Below, one piece after another: positions 1-11,673 of a stretch of DNA of 64,000 nucleotides. The notes below the pieces were generated by a model, which made no database searches, was not told the origin of the DNA, and worked only from the letters and a program-made list of their open reading frames with translations. Origin of the DNA: Begonia masoniana (lineage: Eukaryota; Streptophyta; Magnoliopsida; Cucurbitales; Begoniaceae). Location: positions 15,890,381 through 15,954,380 of the forward strand of contig CM039510.1 of the NCBI GenBank assembly GCA_022432975.1, read 5' to 3'. Position numbers and translations under genes: made by a program. Numbering within the stretch: position 1 is the first letter of the stretch; every line of letters begins with the position of its first letter.

Positions 1-771
1 TTGCATAAGTTTTATATTCATATCCTGTTCATGAGAGAAATCATGCACTTAAAACATTTTCATATGCTTGGGAAAACATTCATGATGCATGAGCATAAGT
101 AATCTTAGTTCATCAGGCTACTAAACAAGCGATTCATTCATCAAAGGATCATAACATCAACTCGAGTACCACAACTAAACAGACAATAGCATAGAAAATC
201 TTTAAACCTCATAGACAACTTCTACCTAGTACCCTTGTGATGTAGGGCCTTAATGGCCGGGAATCTTACTCACTCACTTACCTGTTTTCCTTAGCAACTT
301 GAGCGCTTTTCTTCAAACTTCTTCATCTAGAAACATTTCACATTTCAGTGTTAAATAAAAATCCTAACTAAAAGTCATCCTAGTATCTAACATATATATT
401 TCTAAATCTTCCTAGTCGAGCGCCTAGTGTGTACAGATTAAACTTCCAGAACCTAAATGAACGGATTAAGTCTAACAACTAAACATGGTCTGTTATCTTA
501 ATGTCCATAATCGAATCGGAGATGCCATTACTAAACACAGATCATGATTGTCACTACCATTACTCTGTTAGTGAAGAATCCAAAACTTCAAGTTCTAGCT
601 GAAGACAGATCTCTAAGTAACTACCCAGTAACTACATTGTCTAAGTCTTAGCTAGAGCGTGGATTGCCGAAGTGGAGGCTGAAGAACTGGTCGCCGACGA
701 AGGAATAGCTGGCAGAGAGGGAGCTCTGGAAGGAAGGGAATCGCCAAGAGAGGAAATGTCAGCTACAGTGA

Positions 772-3357
772 TGTAACGCCCCCGAACCCGCCCGGGATCA
801 GTACGCTACTTTGCTAAGCTATCCCGCGTTAAAACATAATTTAAAACTAACTCTCCCGAAGCTCTCCTATGTCATACCTAACTGCCTAAACTCACTAATT
901 TCCTTTAATCCTAAACTTTAAGCACCACGGCGTCCGTCCCGAAAATTTTGGCAAAGTAACGCCTGAAAATGGCACCTCCAAAATGCTAAGTACCTGCACA
1001 CAAACCAATTCCCAACCAGATACAGAATATTCTTACTCAACTATCCAGCATACGAAATCTTCAAATAATAGTAAAGGGGAAACTACGATACTAACATCCC
1101 TAAATGAAGAAAATTCACAATATAGGGGGAACACATCACCCTTATCTATGACTATATACAACAAATATCAATAGCTATACAATAACTTTAAAAACATCAA
1201 TTGACATCTACAATAAACTACCCAAAATACAAAGTCCCACATCTCCCCCGAAGCCCATGGTCGAGACGCCCCGACAACTGCCTGCACCGGCATGCCCCGT
1301 ACATCACCAACTGCGTCCCAATTTTAGCTTTCCTTAAGGCCCTCACCTGTACTCCGGTCGACACCTACACCACGGAACACAAAACGTAAGCCTAATGCTT
1401 AGTAAGTAGGGAATAATGCATACGAAAGCACAATGCACACTGCACAAACAACCCTCACACACAACCCTAATACATGCGGTTTCTAACTCTCGGTTGTGTT
1501 CAACTCGTTCTTGATTCATTACTAAACACTCTCACTTGTGCGTCAAGTGGATACCTATCCTAACAGGATGGTCACGCGTTGACCACTCAGAGCCAGATCC
1601 GGGGCACACATCGTGTTCACACATGGGACGGCCATACATAATCTTCTCCCACGTCGATCAATGAACCTCGTTCATTATCAACTCACCGAGAGACACCTCC
1701 CGAACTGTTACTTTCAGACACTAATTCGCCACGAGGTGACTCACACAAACACCTCCCGAACTATCATACTTTCAGACACTAATTCGCGATGAGGTGACTC
1801 ACACAAACACCTCCTGAACTGTCATACTTTCAGACACTAATTCGCGACGAGGTGACTCACACAAACACATTGCCTCACATATCTTTACAGTTCACTTTCA
1901 CAATTTGCAAACAATGCTCAAAACACGTATTTCGTAGTTTGAAAACCATGATGCATGTCACATACAATGCACAACACAAGACAAAATAAACAACCAAGCA
2001 AACAATTTCCCTACCGTTCCATGGTGTAGGCCCGAAGGCAAAACACAAGCGGTCCACTACTTACCTGGTTTCCTGCGCGTGCTCGTAACTAAAAGCTCGG
2101 TCGGTCCAATTGTTTTCTCGTTAACCTAACAATATAAGGAAAACAACTTAGCACACTCTAAGAATTCCAAAGACTTGCCTAAGATAAAACTAAGGGCAAA
2201 TTTTACCAAAATGTACAACAAACCCAAAATTACCCACACTTTTCATCATCAAACTTCAATCAATCAATTCACTTATAAATTTCTAAAGGACAAAGGATTC
2301 TAAAACCAAAACTAAACAACAATTCCCTCTAAAACCACAAAACTCAATTTTCACCAAAATTTACAACGTCTAACTTCAAACGGCCATAACTTTCTCGTTT
2401 TTCAACGGATTTCGATGTGCCACCCCAACTCGGAAACCTCTACATGTCTACTATCCATTGAAACACTTAATTTAAGCAACCAAACATTTTGGCTGAACCA
2501 AAACCCCAAAGAAAAGATTCGGCCATATACTCCAAAAATCCGGTTTTTGCACAACTTTCACAATCTCACTAATCTAACTCCATAAAAAATCTAAACTATC
2601 ATCTCAAATGTTTAAATCATCAAAAGTAGGAAGAAAACCAGCAAAAGAAAGGGAGTTTCGGACTTCACCCTTTAGGGTTTCAAAACTCCTCCCAAAACTC
2701 ACTAAATCCCATTCAAAACTAAAAAAACCACTACTAATATGCATAAAACTAAAAACCCAACTAAAACTAACCTTGAATCTTGAAAAAAAAAAGGGGAAAA
2801 CGTGGAGGGAGAACTCACTTCTTGCTGCTTATTTTCATGGAAGAAAAGAGGGAGAAGACAATGGGTTTTGTCTTTTACTCCTTCCACTTCACACATTTAA
2901 AAACACCTTTTGACTTTTCCTAATTTCCACCACCAAACTTTAGAAAATTATAAAAAACCCTCCACTTTTCTCTTCACAATTCAACAAACGTGAAACCTTC
3001 TCTTCACTCCTACATTTTCACTTTTTATTTCTTTTGGTTTATCTATTTGACTTTTCAACCCTCCTATTTCCTTTCTTTCTATTGGTCCATTACTCTTTTG
3101 ACTTTTCAATCAATTCTCTCCTTTTTATATAACAACGCACCACTTTTTATCACTTTAACCCACGTTGAAGCCTTCCCCTCTTCCTTATCTTCTACTTGAT
3201 CTCTTTACTTTTTACTTTACATAAACTTTAATTTAACAAAACCTTCCAACCACATAATCCTAAGTTTTTCTGTCAAATTCCTCTTCCAAATTTTCACTCT
3301 AATTTTACTACACACATCTAAAGCTACGCACGTTGTAAGAATTTCTCAGGTGTTACA
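772..3357 (-). mobile_element. Solo LTR S1 inserted in element A's left LTR
   Basis: The block starts TGTAACGCC and ends GGTGTTACA (TG...CA termini). It is flanked by the 5-bp duplication AGTGA at 767-771 and 3358-3362. The uninterrupted site exists in the right LTR near 11630, which proves insertion. It has no primer-binding site, polypurine tract or gag-pol, so it is a 2586-bp solo LTR left by LTR-LTR recombination. It shares the hairpin at 1387-1401 and the splice-donor-like site at 2060-2068 (minus strand) with the other LTR families here, which sets its orientation as minus. Small ORFs inside it are random. Confidence 0.92.
1693..1866. repeat. Three-copy ~58-bp tandem repeat inside S1
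   Basis: Three units start at about 1693, 1751 and 1809. Each carries ACACCTCC, a TTTCAGACACTAATTCGC core and GAGGTGACTCACAC. The first unit is ~2 bp shorter. The units differ by a few substitutions, so this is a short local duplication within the LTR. Confidence 0.85.
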
Positions 3358-3565
3358 AGTGAGGTTTTAATGAGGTTTAAGAATTCCCATAACCTATTAT
3401 ACCAATTAAAATCCACCTTAATTACAAACTTGCCACCCAACCTAGTTTCACTCAACTTGTAATAATTAAGTCTTAGCATTAAATTTAAAATCATAAAGGT
3501 CAATAAAAAGGGTGACAATTAAAATGGTTAAGAAAATCACCTGGCCAAAATTGTCAGGTGTTACA

Positions 3566-3578
3566 TCCACCCCTCCTT
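3566..3578 (-). other. Polypurine tract of element A
   Basis: On the minus strand this reads AAGGAGGGGTGGA and abuts the 3' LTR. The same tract precedes the 3' LTRs of elements D and E. It primes plus-strand DNA synthesis in this retroelement class. Confidence 0.85.
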
Positions 3579-3606
3579 AAACAAAATTTTCGTCCTCAAA
3601 AATTGA

Positions 3607-4814
3607 TCAAACAAAGAGCTCTGGATATTTGTCCAACATGTATGCTGTCGCTCCCAAGTGGCTTCTTCAATGCCATGATTCGTCCACAAAATTTTTACGA
3701 GAGGAATTTCTTTATTCCGCAGAGTCTTAACTGCAACTTCCAATATTCGAACAGGTTTCTCTTCATACATCAGTGTTGGCTCAATATCAATCTCTGTTGG
3801 CTTAAAAACCTGCGTTGGATCACGTATGCATTTCCTTAGCATGGATGCATGAAAGACATTATGGACCTTTTCCAGCGATGATGGAAATTGCAACCTATAA
3901 GCGGTTTTACCAATCCTTGTCAAGATAGGGAAGGGACCAATGAATCATGGACTAAGTTTTCCCTTCTTGCTAAATCTTAAAACTCCATTAAACGGTGAAA
4001 TCTTTAAGAAAACTTCATCTCCAATAGCAAATTCAAGATCTCTCCTTCTTTGGTCTGCATAACTCTTATGTCGGCTTTGTGCAGTCATCATCCTTTTCCT
4101 AATTATGGCAATCTTGTCTGACATCTGCTGTAAAATTTTATGGCCTAGAAGCTTTGCTTCGCCATCCTCATCCCAATATAAGGGTGATCTATATTTCCTA
4201 CCATATAGTGCCTTGTAAGGTGCCATACCGATAGTGGACTAGTAACTATTGTTGTAGGAGAATTCGACTAAGGGCAGGTATTGATTCCAAGATGTCTGAA
4301 AACCTAGCACACACGCCCTCAACATATCCTCAAGTGTCTGAATTGTCCTTTCTGATTGGCCATCTGTCTGAGGATGAAAAGCAGTGCTGAAAGATAACTT
4401 TGTACCAAGCGTGCCTTGAAGACTTTGCCAAAACCTCGAGGTGAACCTGGCATCACGATCGGAGACAATGGATATAGGAATCCCATGCAATCTGACGATT
4501 TCCATAACATACAGATTAGCAAGCTGGTCCATCGTATAAGTCGTCTTTACAGGTAGAAAGTGAGCGGATTTTGTCATTCTATCAATTATGACCCAAATGC
4601 TATCATGACCTTTAGTTGTCTTAGGTAATCCTACAACAAAATCCATGGCAATGTTTTCCCACTTCCATTCGGGAATCGGTAATGGTTGAAGGGTACCTCC
4701 TGGACGTTGATGTTTTGCTTTAACTTGTTGGCATACCAAACACGATTCCACATACTTGGCAACATCCCCCTTCAAATTCGGCCACCAAGAGAGTAACTTC
4801 AAGTCCCGATACAT
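3607..4814 (-). pseudogene. Element A integrase core, C-terminal domain and chromodomain-like tail (broken)
   Basis: Minus-strand translation gives an integrase catalytic core: MDFVVG with the first acidic residue, SIVSDRD with the second, and GQSERTIQ with the glutamate. It is followed by the MAPYKALYGR segment, a C-terminal domain and a KILWTNHGIEEATWER chromodomain-like tail. The gene is broken by a TAG near 4236 (CAG to TAG), a TGA near 3944 (CGA to TGA) and a frameshift shortly before the end of the tail. The normal stop would be at 3607-3609. Integrase inserts the cDNA; the tail in chromoviruses is thought to steer insertion to heterochromatin. The product cannot be made intact. Confidence 0.88.
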
Positions 4815-6345
4815 CTTGGTGCTGCCAGTGTATAGAAAAGGGAGACGAGTGCGCCTCAGCCAAGATCAACTTACGTAATTCCTCATCACTTGGAATATAC
4901 CACCGGTTCCTAAATTTCAAAATACCATCCTTGGAAAGGCTGAAATCAGAGGAGGCGTCCTCCAACTTACTAATCATGCTCTTATTTTCCATTGATTCCT
5001 TTTGTTGTGCCTCCTTAATCCTATCCAAGATAGTTGGTCTAATAGAAACATCGGCAAGTAAGGCTGACAGTTCAGAAACTATCTCCAACTCGAACTTCTG
5101 TACTTCTGTCCTCAAAGGTATAGAAATGGTTGATACCGCGTGCTGCATTGTCGTCGGCATCCTACTTAATGCATCGGCTACAACATTAGCCTTACCATGG
5201 TGATACTTAATTTCAAAGTCATAATCCTTAACAAACTCTAACCAACGACTTTGTCTCATGTTCAATTCCTTTTGGGTAAAGAGGTACTTCAGGCTTTTAT
5301 GGTCAGAAAACACTTCACACTGCTGACCATACAAATAGTGTCTCCAAATCTTTAATGCAAAAACAACTGTGGCTAATTCCAAATCATGAGTGGGGTAATT
5401 CTGTTCATAACTCTTCAGTTGCCTGGAGGCATAGGCTACAACCTTGCCTTCTTGCATCAAAACACATCCCAGTCCCACTTTAGATGCGTCACAATAAACA
5501 TTAAATCTTCCTTCTTCAGTTGGGAGTGTCAAGAGAGGAGCTGTAGTCAACTTCAGTTTTAGTGTTTGGAAGCTATCTTCACAAGCTTCAGAACAAGAGT
5601 ATTTGGTGTCTTTCTTTGTCAAACTAGTTAAAGGCTCAGCTATCATAGAGAATCCCTTAATGAACTTCCTATAATAACCTGCCAGACCAAGGAAACTACG
5701 GACTTCACTGGCGTTCCTCAGCTGGGGCCAATCCTTAACAGCCTGAATCTTGGTTGGGTCTACGGATATGCCCTCAGCAGAGATGACATGACCTAAAAAG
5801 TTGACCTTATCTAACCAGAACTCACATTTGGACAACTTGGCATAGAGTTGTTGCTGTTCTAATGTCATCAAAACTATTTTTAAGTGTTTTTCATGGTCAG
5901 CTTTAGTCCGTGAATATATTAAGATATCATCAATAAACACGATCACAAACTTATCCAAGTACTCACGAAACACTCGATTCATCAAGTCCATAAAGGGTGC
6001 AGGTGCATTTGTCAGTCCAAACCACATCACAAGAAATTCATAGTGTCCATAGCGGGTTCTGAAGGCTGTCTTTGGTATATCCTCCTCCTTAACCTTCAGT
6101 TGGTAGTAACCTGAACGTAAGTCGATCTTTGAAAACACTTTGGCTCCTTGAAGTTGGTCAAACAAATCGTCGATACGGGGCAAAAGATATCTATTCTTGA
6201 TTGTCAACTTGTTTAACTCTCTGTAATCAATGCACATTCTAAGAGAACCATCTTTCTTCTTAACGAATAGGACAGGTGCACCCCAGGGAGAACAGCTGGG
6301 GCGAATAAATCTCTTGTCTACTAATTCCTGTAGTTGGACCTTCAA
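4720..6345 (-). pseudogene. Element A reverse transcriptase, RNase H and integrase zinc-finger region
   Basis: A 541-codon open stretch encodes the RT fingers/palm ([26 protein letters not shown], catalytic FIDDILIYS) and an RNase H-like domain beginning [10 protein letters not shown]. It reaches the first histidines of the integrase zinc finger (AEAHSS). There a 1-nt loss near 4825 moves the frame, and integrase continues in another frame from 4814. Upstream, another 1-nt loss near 6345-6350 separates it from the protease-RT linker. RT and RNase H make the element's DNA copy. The catalytic IDD pair is present, but the polyprotein is broken on both sides. Confidence 0.9.
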
Positions 6346-7235
6346 TCCTTTAACTCAACAGGTGCCATGCGGTAGGGATTCTTAGACACAGGTAAAGCCT
6401 CGGGATATGTATCGATTACAAACTCGATTTCCCTATCAGGTGGTAGCCCAGGCAAGTCATCCAAAAATGCTTTTGGAAACTCTCGGACTATAAGAATATC
6501 CTGAAGTTCTACCTTACTCTTTACTCGAACATCAATTATACTAGCTAGATAACTCTCACAACCAACTTTCAGTAACCGTTGAGTCTCTAACGAGATATAA
6601 CCGGTATTTTACTTATTTTTGGAATAGCTTGGAAGGAATACCGATCTCTGTTTGGGGGTCGGAACTCAACCAATCCAGACCTACAACTTATCATGGCATA
6701 GTGTTTGCATAGCCAATCCATTCCTAGTATAACTTCATATCCCTCCATGTCAATTACGATTAGTTCTACGTATAACTTCTTATTTCCTACTGACACAACA
6801 TCACCTTTTATTATCCGTTCGGAATGTAAAGACTTCCCCGATGGTAACATGACACTAAATGATCTCTCGGCTGGCAAGAGTTCTAATTTATGCTTATATA
6901 CAAACAGGGTTGATACAAACGAGTGAGTGGGCTCCCGTATCTATAAGTGTATAAGCAGAAATACCACAGATCATAATTGTACCTGTTATGACCATATGCT
7001 GCACTACATCCTCGTCCTCCATTAAAGCATAGACTCTTGGTGCTACTCTTGCTCGGTTAGGGTCTGGCGGCATGGGGCAATCTCTGACTATGTGTCCAAC
7101 CTTGTCACATCTATAGCAACGGCCAGAATGCAACTTGCACTCGCCAGGGTGGTTCTTCTGATAGGTGGGGCATAGGGGAGCTTGAGGTAGCTTTCCTTTT
7201 CCTTGGTCATCATTCTGGTTGAAAGGTCTCTTCAT
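6346..7235 (-). pseudogene. Element A zinc knuckle, aspartic protease and protease-RT linker
   Basis: The piece 7235-6894 has the gag C-terminus with a CCHC knuckle ([14 protein letters not shown]) and the protease active-site motif LIDTGA. The frame then breaks. The piece 6877-6587 continues the protease ([14 protein letters not shown] segment, VILGMDWL). The stretch 6586-6346 encodes the linker with the [14 protein letters not shown] segment but has further frame breaks. The protease would cleave gag-pol. At least two frameshifts separate these pieces, so no functional protease is expected. Confidence 0.85.
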
Positions 7236-7268
7236 ACCTCTCTGTTGTTGTTGTGGTCCCCTGCTCGG

Positions 7269-8024
7269 TTATGGCTGCCAACCTTTGTTCTGTCGTGGTG
7301 GTGGCTGAGTATCCTTGATGAACTTCCTTGGTGGTTCACGTTGTCCTTGTACTGTTAACTCAACTTCCTCCAACTCCAAAGCCTTAACAGCCACTTTGGA
7401 ATAAGGTATGTTATGGATCCCTGCAGTCTTTACTCCTTGGAAGAGGCTCGGCTTCAGTCCATGGACAAACTGGTGGATCTGATCTTCCTCATCATCCACA
7501 AAACGAGGTGCAAACCTAGACAAGGTCTCAAACTTACAGATGTAGTCAGCCACAGAACCGGTTTGGCACAGCTGCATAAACTCTATGTTTTTGCTGGCCC
7601 AAACCGCTCGGCTAAAATACTTGTCATAAAAGGCCGTCTTGAACCACGCCCGAGTCATAGTTTCCGCATTTGTAGTGCTCTAAATTGAATCCCACCAATG
7701 CCTTGCACCCAATGCAAGATGAAAAATAGAACATGTGACCTTGTCCCCTTCATTGACCTTGGCATACTTGAACATGTCCTTAATTGTCCGAATCCACTCC
7801 TCAGCATAAATAGGATCTTAAACTTGACCATTGAATACAGGAGGTCGAAGGCGGTGAAAACGCTCGCTTCCATTGTCGTGAGTCGTATTTGAGCTAGAAT
7901 TCCCTTGCTCATCCCTAGTAGTCAGCCACTGCTCAATTTGGCGGAACTGGTAGATAACCAACTCGGTTTACTGAGCGATGGTGTTACTATCCTCATTGCT
8001 CTCCCTTTGTTGACCTCTCACCAT
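7269..8024 (-). pseudogene. Element A gag (capsid region), broken
   Basis: The predicted start is the ATG at 8024 (MVRGQQRE, shared with element D). Capsid-like sequence follows, including the retrotransposon-gag signature of a conserved RHWWDSI segment and FKTAFYDKYF. Stops interrupt it near 7817 (a TAA in GQV-DPIY) and near 7682 (CAG to TAG). The clean open part is 7658-7269. Gag would form the virus-like particle. An out-of-frame ORF overlapping 7655-7912 is a shadow and is not annotated. Confidence 0.85.
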
Positions 8025-8170
8025 TCTGAGATTCCTAAACAAGTAATTATAAACACATCTTAACATAATGACATTACTAAAATCGTAAATACTTACAGTT
8101 GCTGGAGTGTACTCAGGTGGCAGTCAGTGCTGGAAGGTAGTCTACAGAATCGATTTTAGAACCTAGTTTC

Positions 8171-8182
8171 GCTCTGATACCA
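8171..8182 (-). other. Primer-binding site of element A (tRNA-Met)
   Basis: The minus strand reads TGGTATCAGAGC, complementary to the 3' end of plant initiator tRNA-Met. It sits 4 nt inside the 5' LTR boundary at 8187. Confidence 0.93.
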
Positions 8183-8400
8183 TAATTGTAACGCCTTGAG
8201 TCTTACAGACCCAGTTTGCTACTCAAGACATTGAACTGAACTAAGAGACATTTCGGAAAAATTTTAAATTTCCTCATGGTGATGATAATTCTTATCTTTA
8301 ATCCTCAACTGTACAGCGGAAAACTCAATAAGTAGACAACGTTTATAATTAGAAAAAACGTTAAGAAACTTAGCCGAAGAGAATTGGAAACTCAAGGACA

Positions 8401-8632
8401 TCTATCGATTGACACATGCGCATCACGTGATTCATTAGACTTCATCCGATCACAAAACAACAAGACTTAATATCGACTTCTACTGATTGACACATGCACA
8501 TCACGTGACTCATTATACTCCTTCCAATCACAAAACGACAAGACTTAATATCGACTTCTACTGATTGACACATACACATCACGTGACTCATTATACTCCT
8601 TCCGATCACAAAAAGACAAGACTTAATACATA
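8401..8632 (-). repeat. Three-copy 78-bp repeat with CACGTG boxes
   Basis: Units start at about 8407, 8485 and 8563, each with GATTGACACAT, ATCACGTGA, a CATCCGATCACAAAAC-like stretch and AAGACTTAATA. Each unit holds one CACGTG palindrome (G-box core). The array leads directly into the 17-bp minisatellite, which uses the same CATCCGAT and AAGACTT words, so the minisatellite probably grew from this block. Confidence 0.85.
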
Positions 8633-8643
8633 CCCACGCCGAT

Positions 8644-10264
8644 AATGGAAAACTTCATCCCATGGAAGACTTCATCCGATGGAAGACATCATCCGATAGA
8701 AGACTTCATCCGATGGAAGACTTCATCCCATGGAAGACTTCATCTGATGGAAGACATCATCCGATAGAAGACTTCATCTGATGGAAGACTTCATCCGATG
8801 GAAGACTTCATCCGATGGAAGACTTCATCCCATGGAAGACTTCATCCCATGGAAGACTTCATCCCATGGAAGACTTCATCCCATGGAAGACTTCATCTGA
8901 TGGAAGACTTCATCCCATGGAAGACTTCATCTGATGGAAGACTTCATCCGATGGAAGACTTCATCTGATGGAAGACTTCATCCCATGGAAGACTTCATCC
9001 CATGGAAGACTTCATCCCATGGAAGACTTCATCTGATGGAAGACTTCATCCCATGGAAGACTTCATCCGATGGAAGACATCATCCGATAGAAGACTTCAT
9101 CCCATGGAAGACTTCATCTGATGGAAGACTTCATCCGATGGAAGACTTCATCTGATGGAAGACTTCATCCGATGGAAGACTTCATCTGATGGAAGACTTC
9201 ATCTGATGGAAGACTTCATCCGATGGAAGACTTCATCCCATGGAAGACTTCATCTGATGGAAGACTTCATCCCATGGAAGACTTCATCCCATGGAAGACT
9301 TCATCCGATGGAAGACTTCATCCCATGGAAGACTTCATCCCATGGAAGACTTCATCCCATGGAAGACTTCATCCGATGGAAGACATCATCCGATAGAAGA
9401 CTTCATCCCATGGAAGACTTCATCCCATGGAAGACTTCATCCCATGGAAGACTTCATCTGATGGAAGACTTCATCTGATGGAAGACTTCATCTGATGGAA
9501 GACTTCATCCGATGGAAGACTTCATCCGATGGAAGACTTCATCCGATGGAAGACTTCATCCGATGGAAGACATCATCCGATAGAAGACTTCATCCGATGG
9601 AAGACTTCATCCCATGGAAGACTTCATCTGATGGAAGACATCATCCGATAGAAGACTTCATCTGATGGAAGACTTCATCCGATGGAAGACTTCATCCCAT
9701 GGAAGACTTCATCCGATGGAAGACATCATCCGATAGAAGACTTCATCCGATGGAAGACTTCATCTGATGGAAGACTTCATCCCATGGAAGACTTCATCCG
9801 ATGGAAGACTTCATCTGATGGAAGACTTCATCCCATGGAAGACTTCATCCCATGGAAGACTTCATCCCATGGAAGACTTCATCCGATGGAAGACTTCATC
9901 CGATGGAAGACATCATCCGATAGAAGACTTCATCCGATGGAAGACTTCATCCGATGGAAGACTTCATCCCATGGAAGACTTCATCCGATGGAAGACTTCA
10001 TCCGATGGAAGACTTCATCCGATGGAAGACTTCATCCGATGGAAGACTTCATCCGATGGAAGACTTCATCCCATGGAAGACTTCATCCGATGGAAGACTT
10101 CATCCGATGGAAGACTTCATCCCATGGAAGACTTCATCTGATGGAAGACATCATCCGATAGAAGACTTCATCTGATGGAAGACTTCATCCGATGGAAGAC
10201 TTCATCCGATGGAAGACATCATTCGACAGAAGACTTCATCCGAGGGAAAACTTCATCCGATAGA
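8644..10264. repeat. 17-bp minisatellite, about 95 copies
   Basis: The unit is CATCCGATGGAAGACTT. Main variants have CCCATGG or CTGATGG in place of CCGATGG, and there is a two-unit block GGAAGACAT-CATCCGATAG that recurs about ten times. Because 17 is not a multiple of three, each frame reads the same 17-residue peptide every 51 nt. This creates apparent ORFs in all three plus frames that are not genes. The array lies wholly inside the 5' LTR of element A. Confidence 0.97.
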
Positions 10265-11664
10265 CAGGAAACTCTCAGACTTTCACAAACTTCAACATGA
10301 TTGATTAAACTAACATACAGTTGGACCATAATCCCATCTAGAATACGTGTAGCGAGAGACTCTAACAAAACAGATCATTCTATCATTTCACGATCATTCT
10401 CAAACTCAGAAGTTAGTCAGTCAGGTTCCAATATCCATTGTATTAAGAGAGCACCCTACTTAGACCTCCGTATTCATAACCTTACTAACATGATAAAGGT
10501 AGTAACCAGGAGTTTAAATCGCCTTTCCAGCCACCAATCTGTCACCCTGAGCACCTTTCAGCAACCAGCCTTAATCATCCTCCTTGGACTTGAAATCCTC
10601 ACCTGGTAGTTCTTCACCTACATCATAAGGTTTAAACTATAAGCCTAATGCTTAGTAAGGAGTGCAATGCTAACATGTATGCATCAATGCACATATTAGA
10701 GAAACGCATGTTCATGATCTTTTCATGTTCTTGTTCTTGTTCATTGTTTTCATCATATGGATTAAGGGAGGATTTGCGCCGAAAAGGGGGTTGACAGTGA
10801 GAGTGTACATAGTCCCTTGCGGGTCATACGTAAAACCGCCCCAACCTTCTCTTAATCCTTGTTGCATAAGTTTCATATTCATATCTTGTTCATGGGAGAA
10901 ATCATGCACTTAAAACATTTTCATATGCTTGGGAAAACATTCATGATGCATGAGCATGAGTAATCTTAGTTCATTAGGCTACTGAACAAGCCATTCATTC
11001 ATCAATGGATCATAACATCAACTCGAGTACCACAACTAAACAGACAATAGCACAGAAAATCTTTAAACCTCATAGACAACTTCTACCTAGTACCCTTGTG
11101 ATGTAGGGCCTTAATGGCCGGGAATCTTACTCACTCACTTACTTGTTTTCCTTAGCAACTTGAGCGCTTCTCTTCAAACTTCTTCACCTAGAAACATTTC
11201 ACATTACAGTGTTAAATCAAAATACTAACAAAAAGTCATCCTAGTATCTAACATATATATTCCTAAATCTTCCTAGTCGAGCGCCTAGTGTGTACAGATT
11301 AAACTTCCAGAACCTAAATGATCAGATTAAGTCTAACAACTAAACATGGTATGTTATCTTAATGTCTAGAATCGAATCGGAGATGCCATTACTAAACACA
11401 TATCATGATTGTCACTACCATTACTCTGTTAGTGAAGAATCCGAAACTTCAAGTTCTAGCTGAAGACAGAGCTCTAAGTAACTACCCAGTAACTACATTG
11501 TCTAAGTCTTACCTAGAGCGTGAATTGCCTGAAGTGGAGGCTGAAGAACTGGTCGCCGGCGAAGGAATACCTAGCAGAGAGGGAGCTCTGGAAGGAAGGG
11601 AATCGTCGAGAGAGAAAATGTCAGCTACAGTGAGGTTTTAATGAGGTTTAAGAATTCCCATAAC

Positions 11665-11673
11665 CTATTTATA
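11665..11673 (-). promoter_or_regulatory. TATA box of element A 5' LTR
   Basis: TATAAATAG on the minus strand, about 165 bp from the LTR's 5' terminus (11837). An equivalent box sits at a similar distance in E, S2 and D LTRs, supporting a Pol II promoter role. Confidence 0.65.

Larger units (their letters stand above)
1..3565 (-). repeat. Element A 3' LTR (left), truncated by window start and split by solo LTR S1
   Basis: Positions 1-771 and 3363-3565 are collinear with the last ~975 bp of the right LTR. The LTR ends at 3565 in GGTGTTACA, directly followed by the polypurine tract. The left copy's promoter box has lost a base (near 3395 it reads TATAATAG on the minus strand, against TATAAATAG in the right LTR). 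The foreign block 772-3357 is described separately. The part holding the minisatellite in the right LTR would lie upstream of this window. Confidence 0.9.

Noticed and set aside
7655..7912. 85-codon ORF on the minus strand inside A's gag
   Set aside because: It is out of frame with the capsid sequence, which is readable in another frame with two stops.
8934..10175. Several ORFs of 73-159 codons with a MEDFI...WKTSS repeat peptide
   Set aside because: They arise from the 17-bp minisatellite, which reads the same in all three frames; there is no start context, domain or codon bias.
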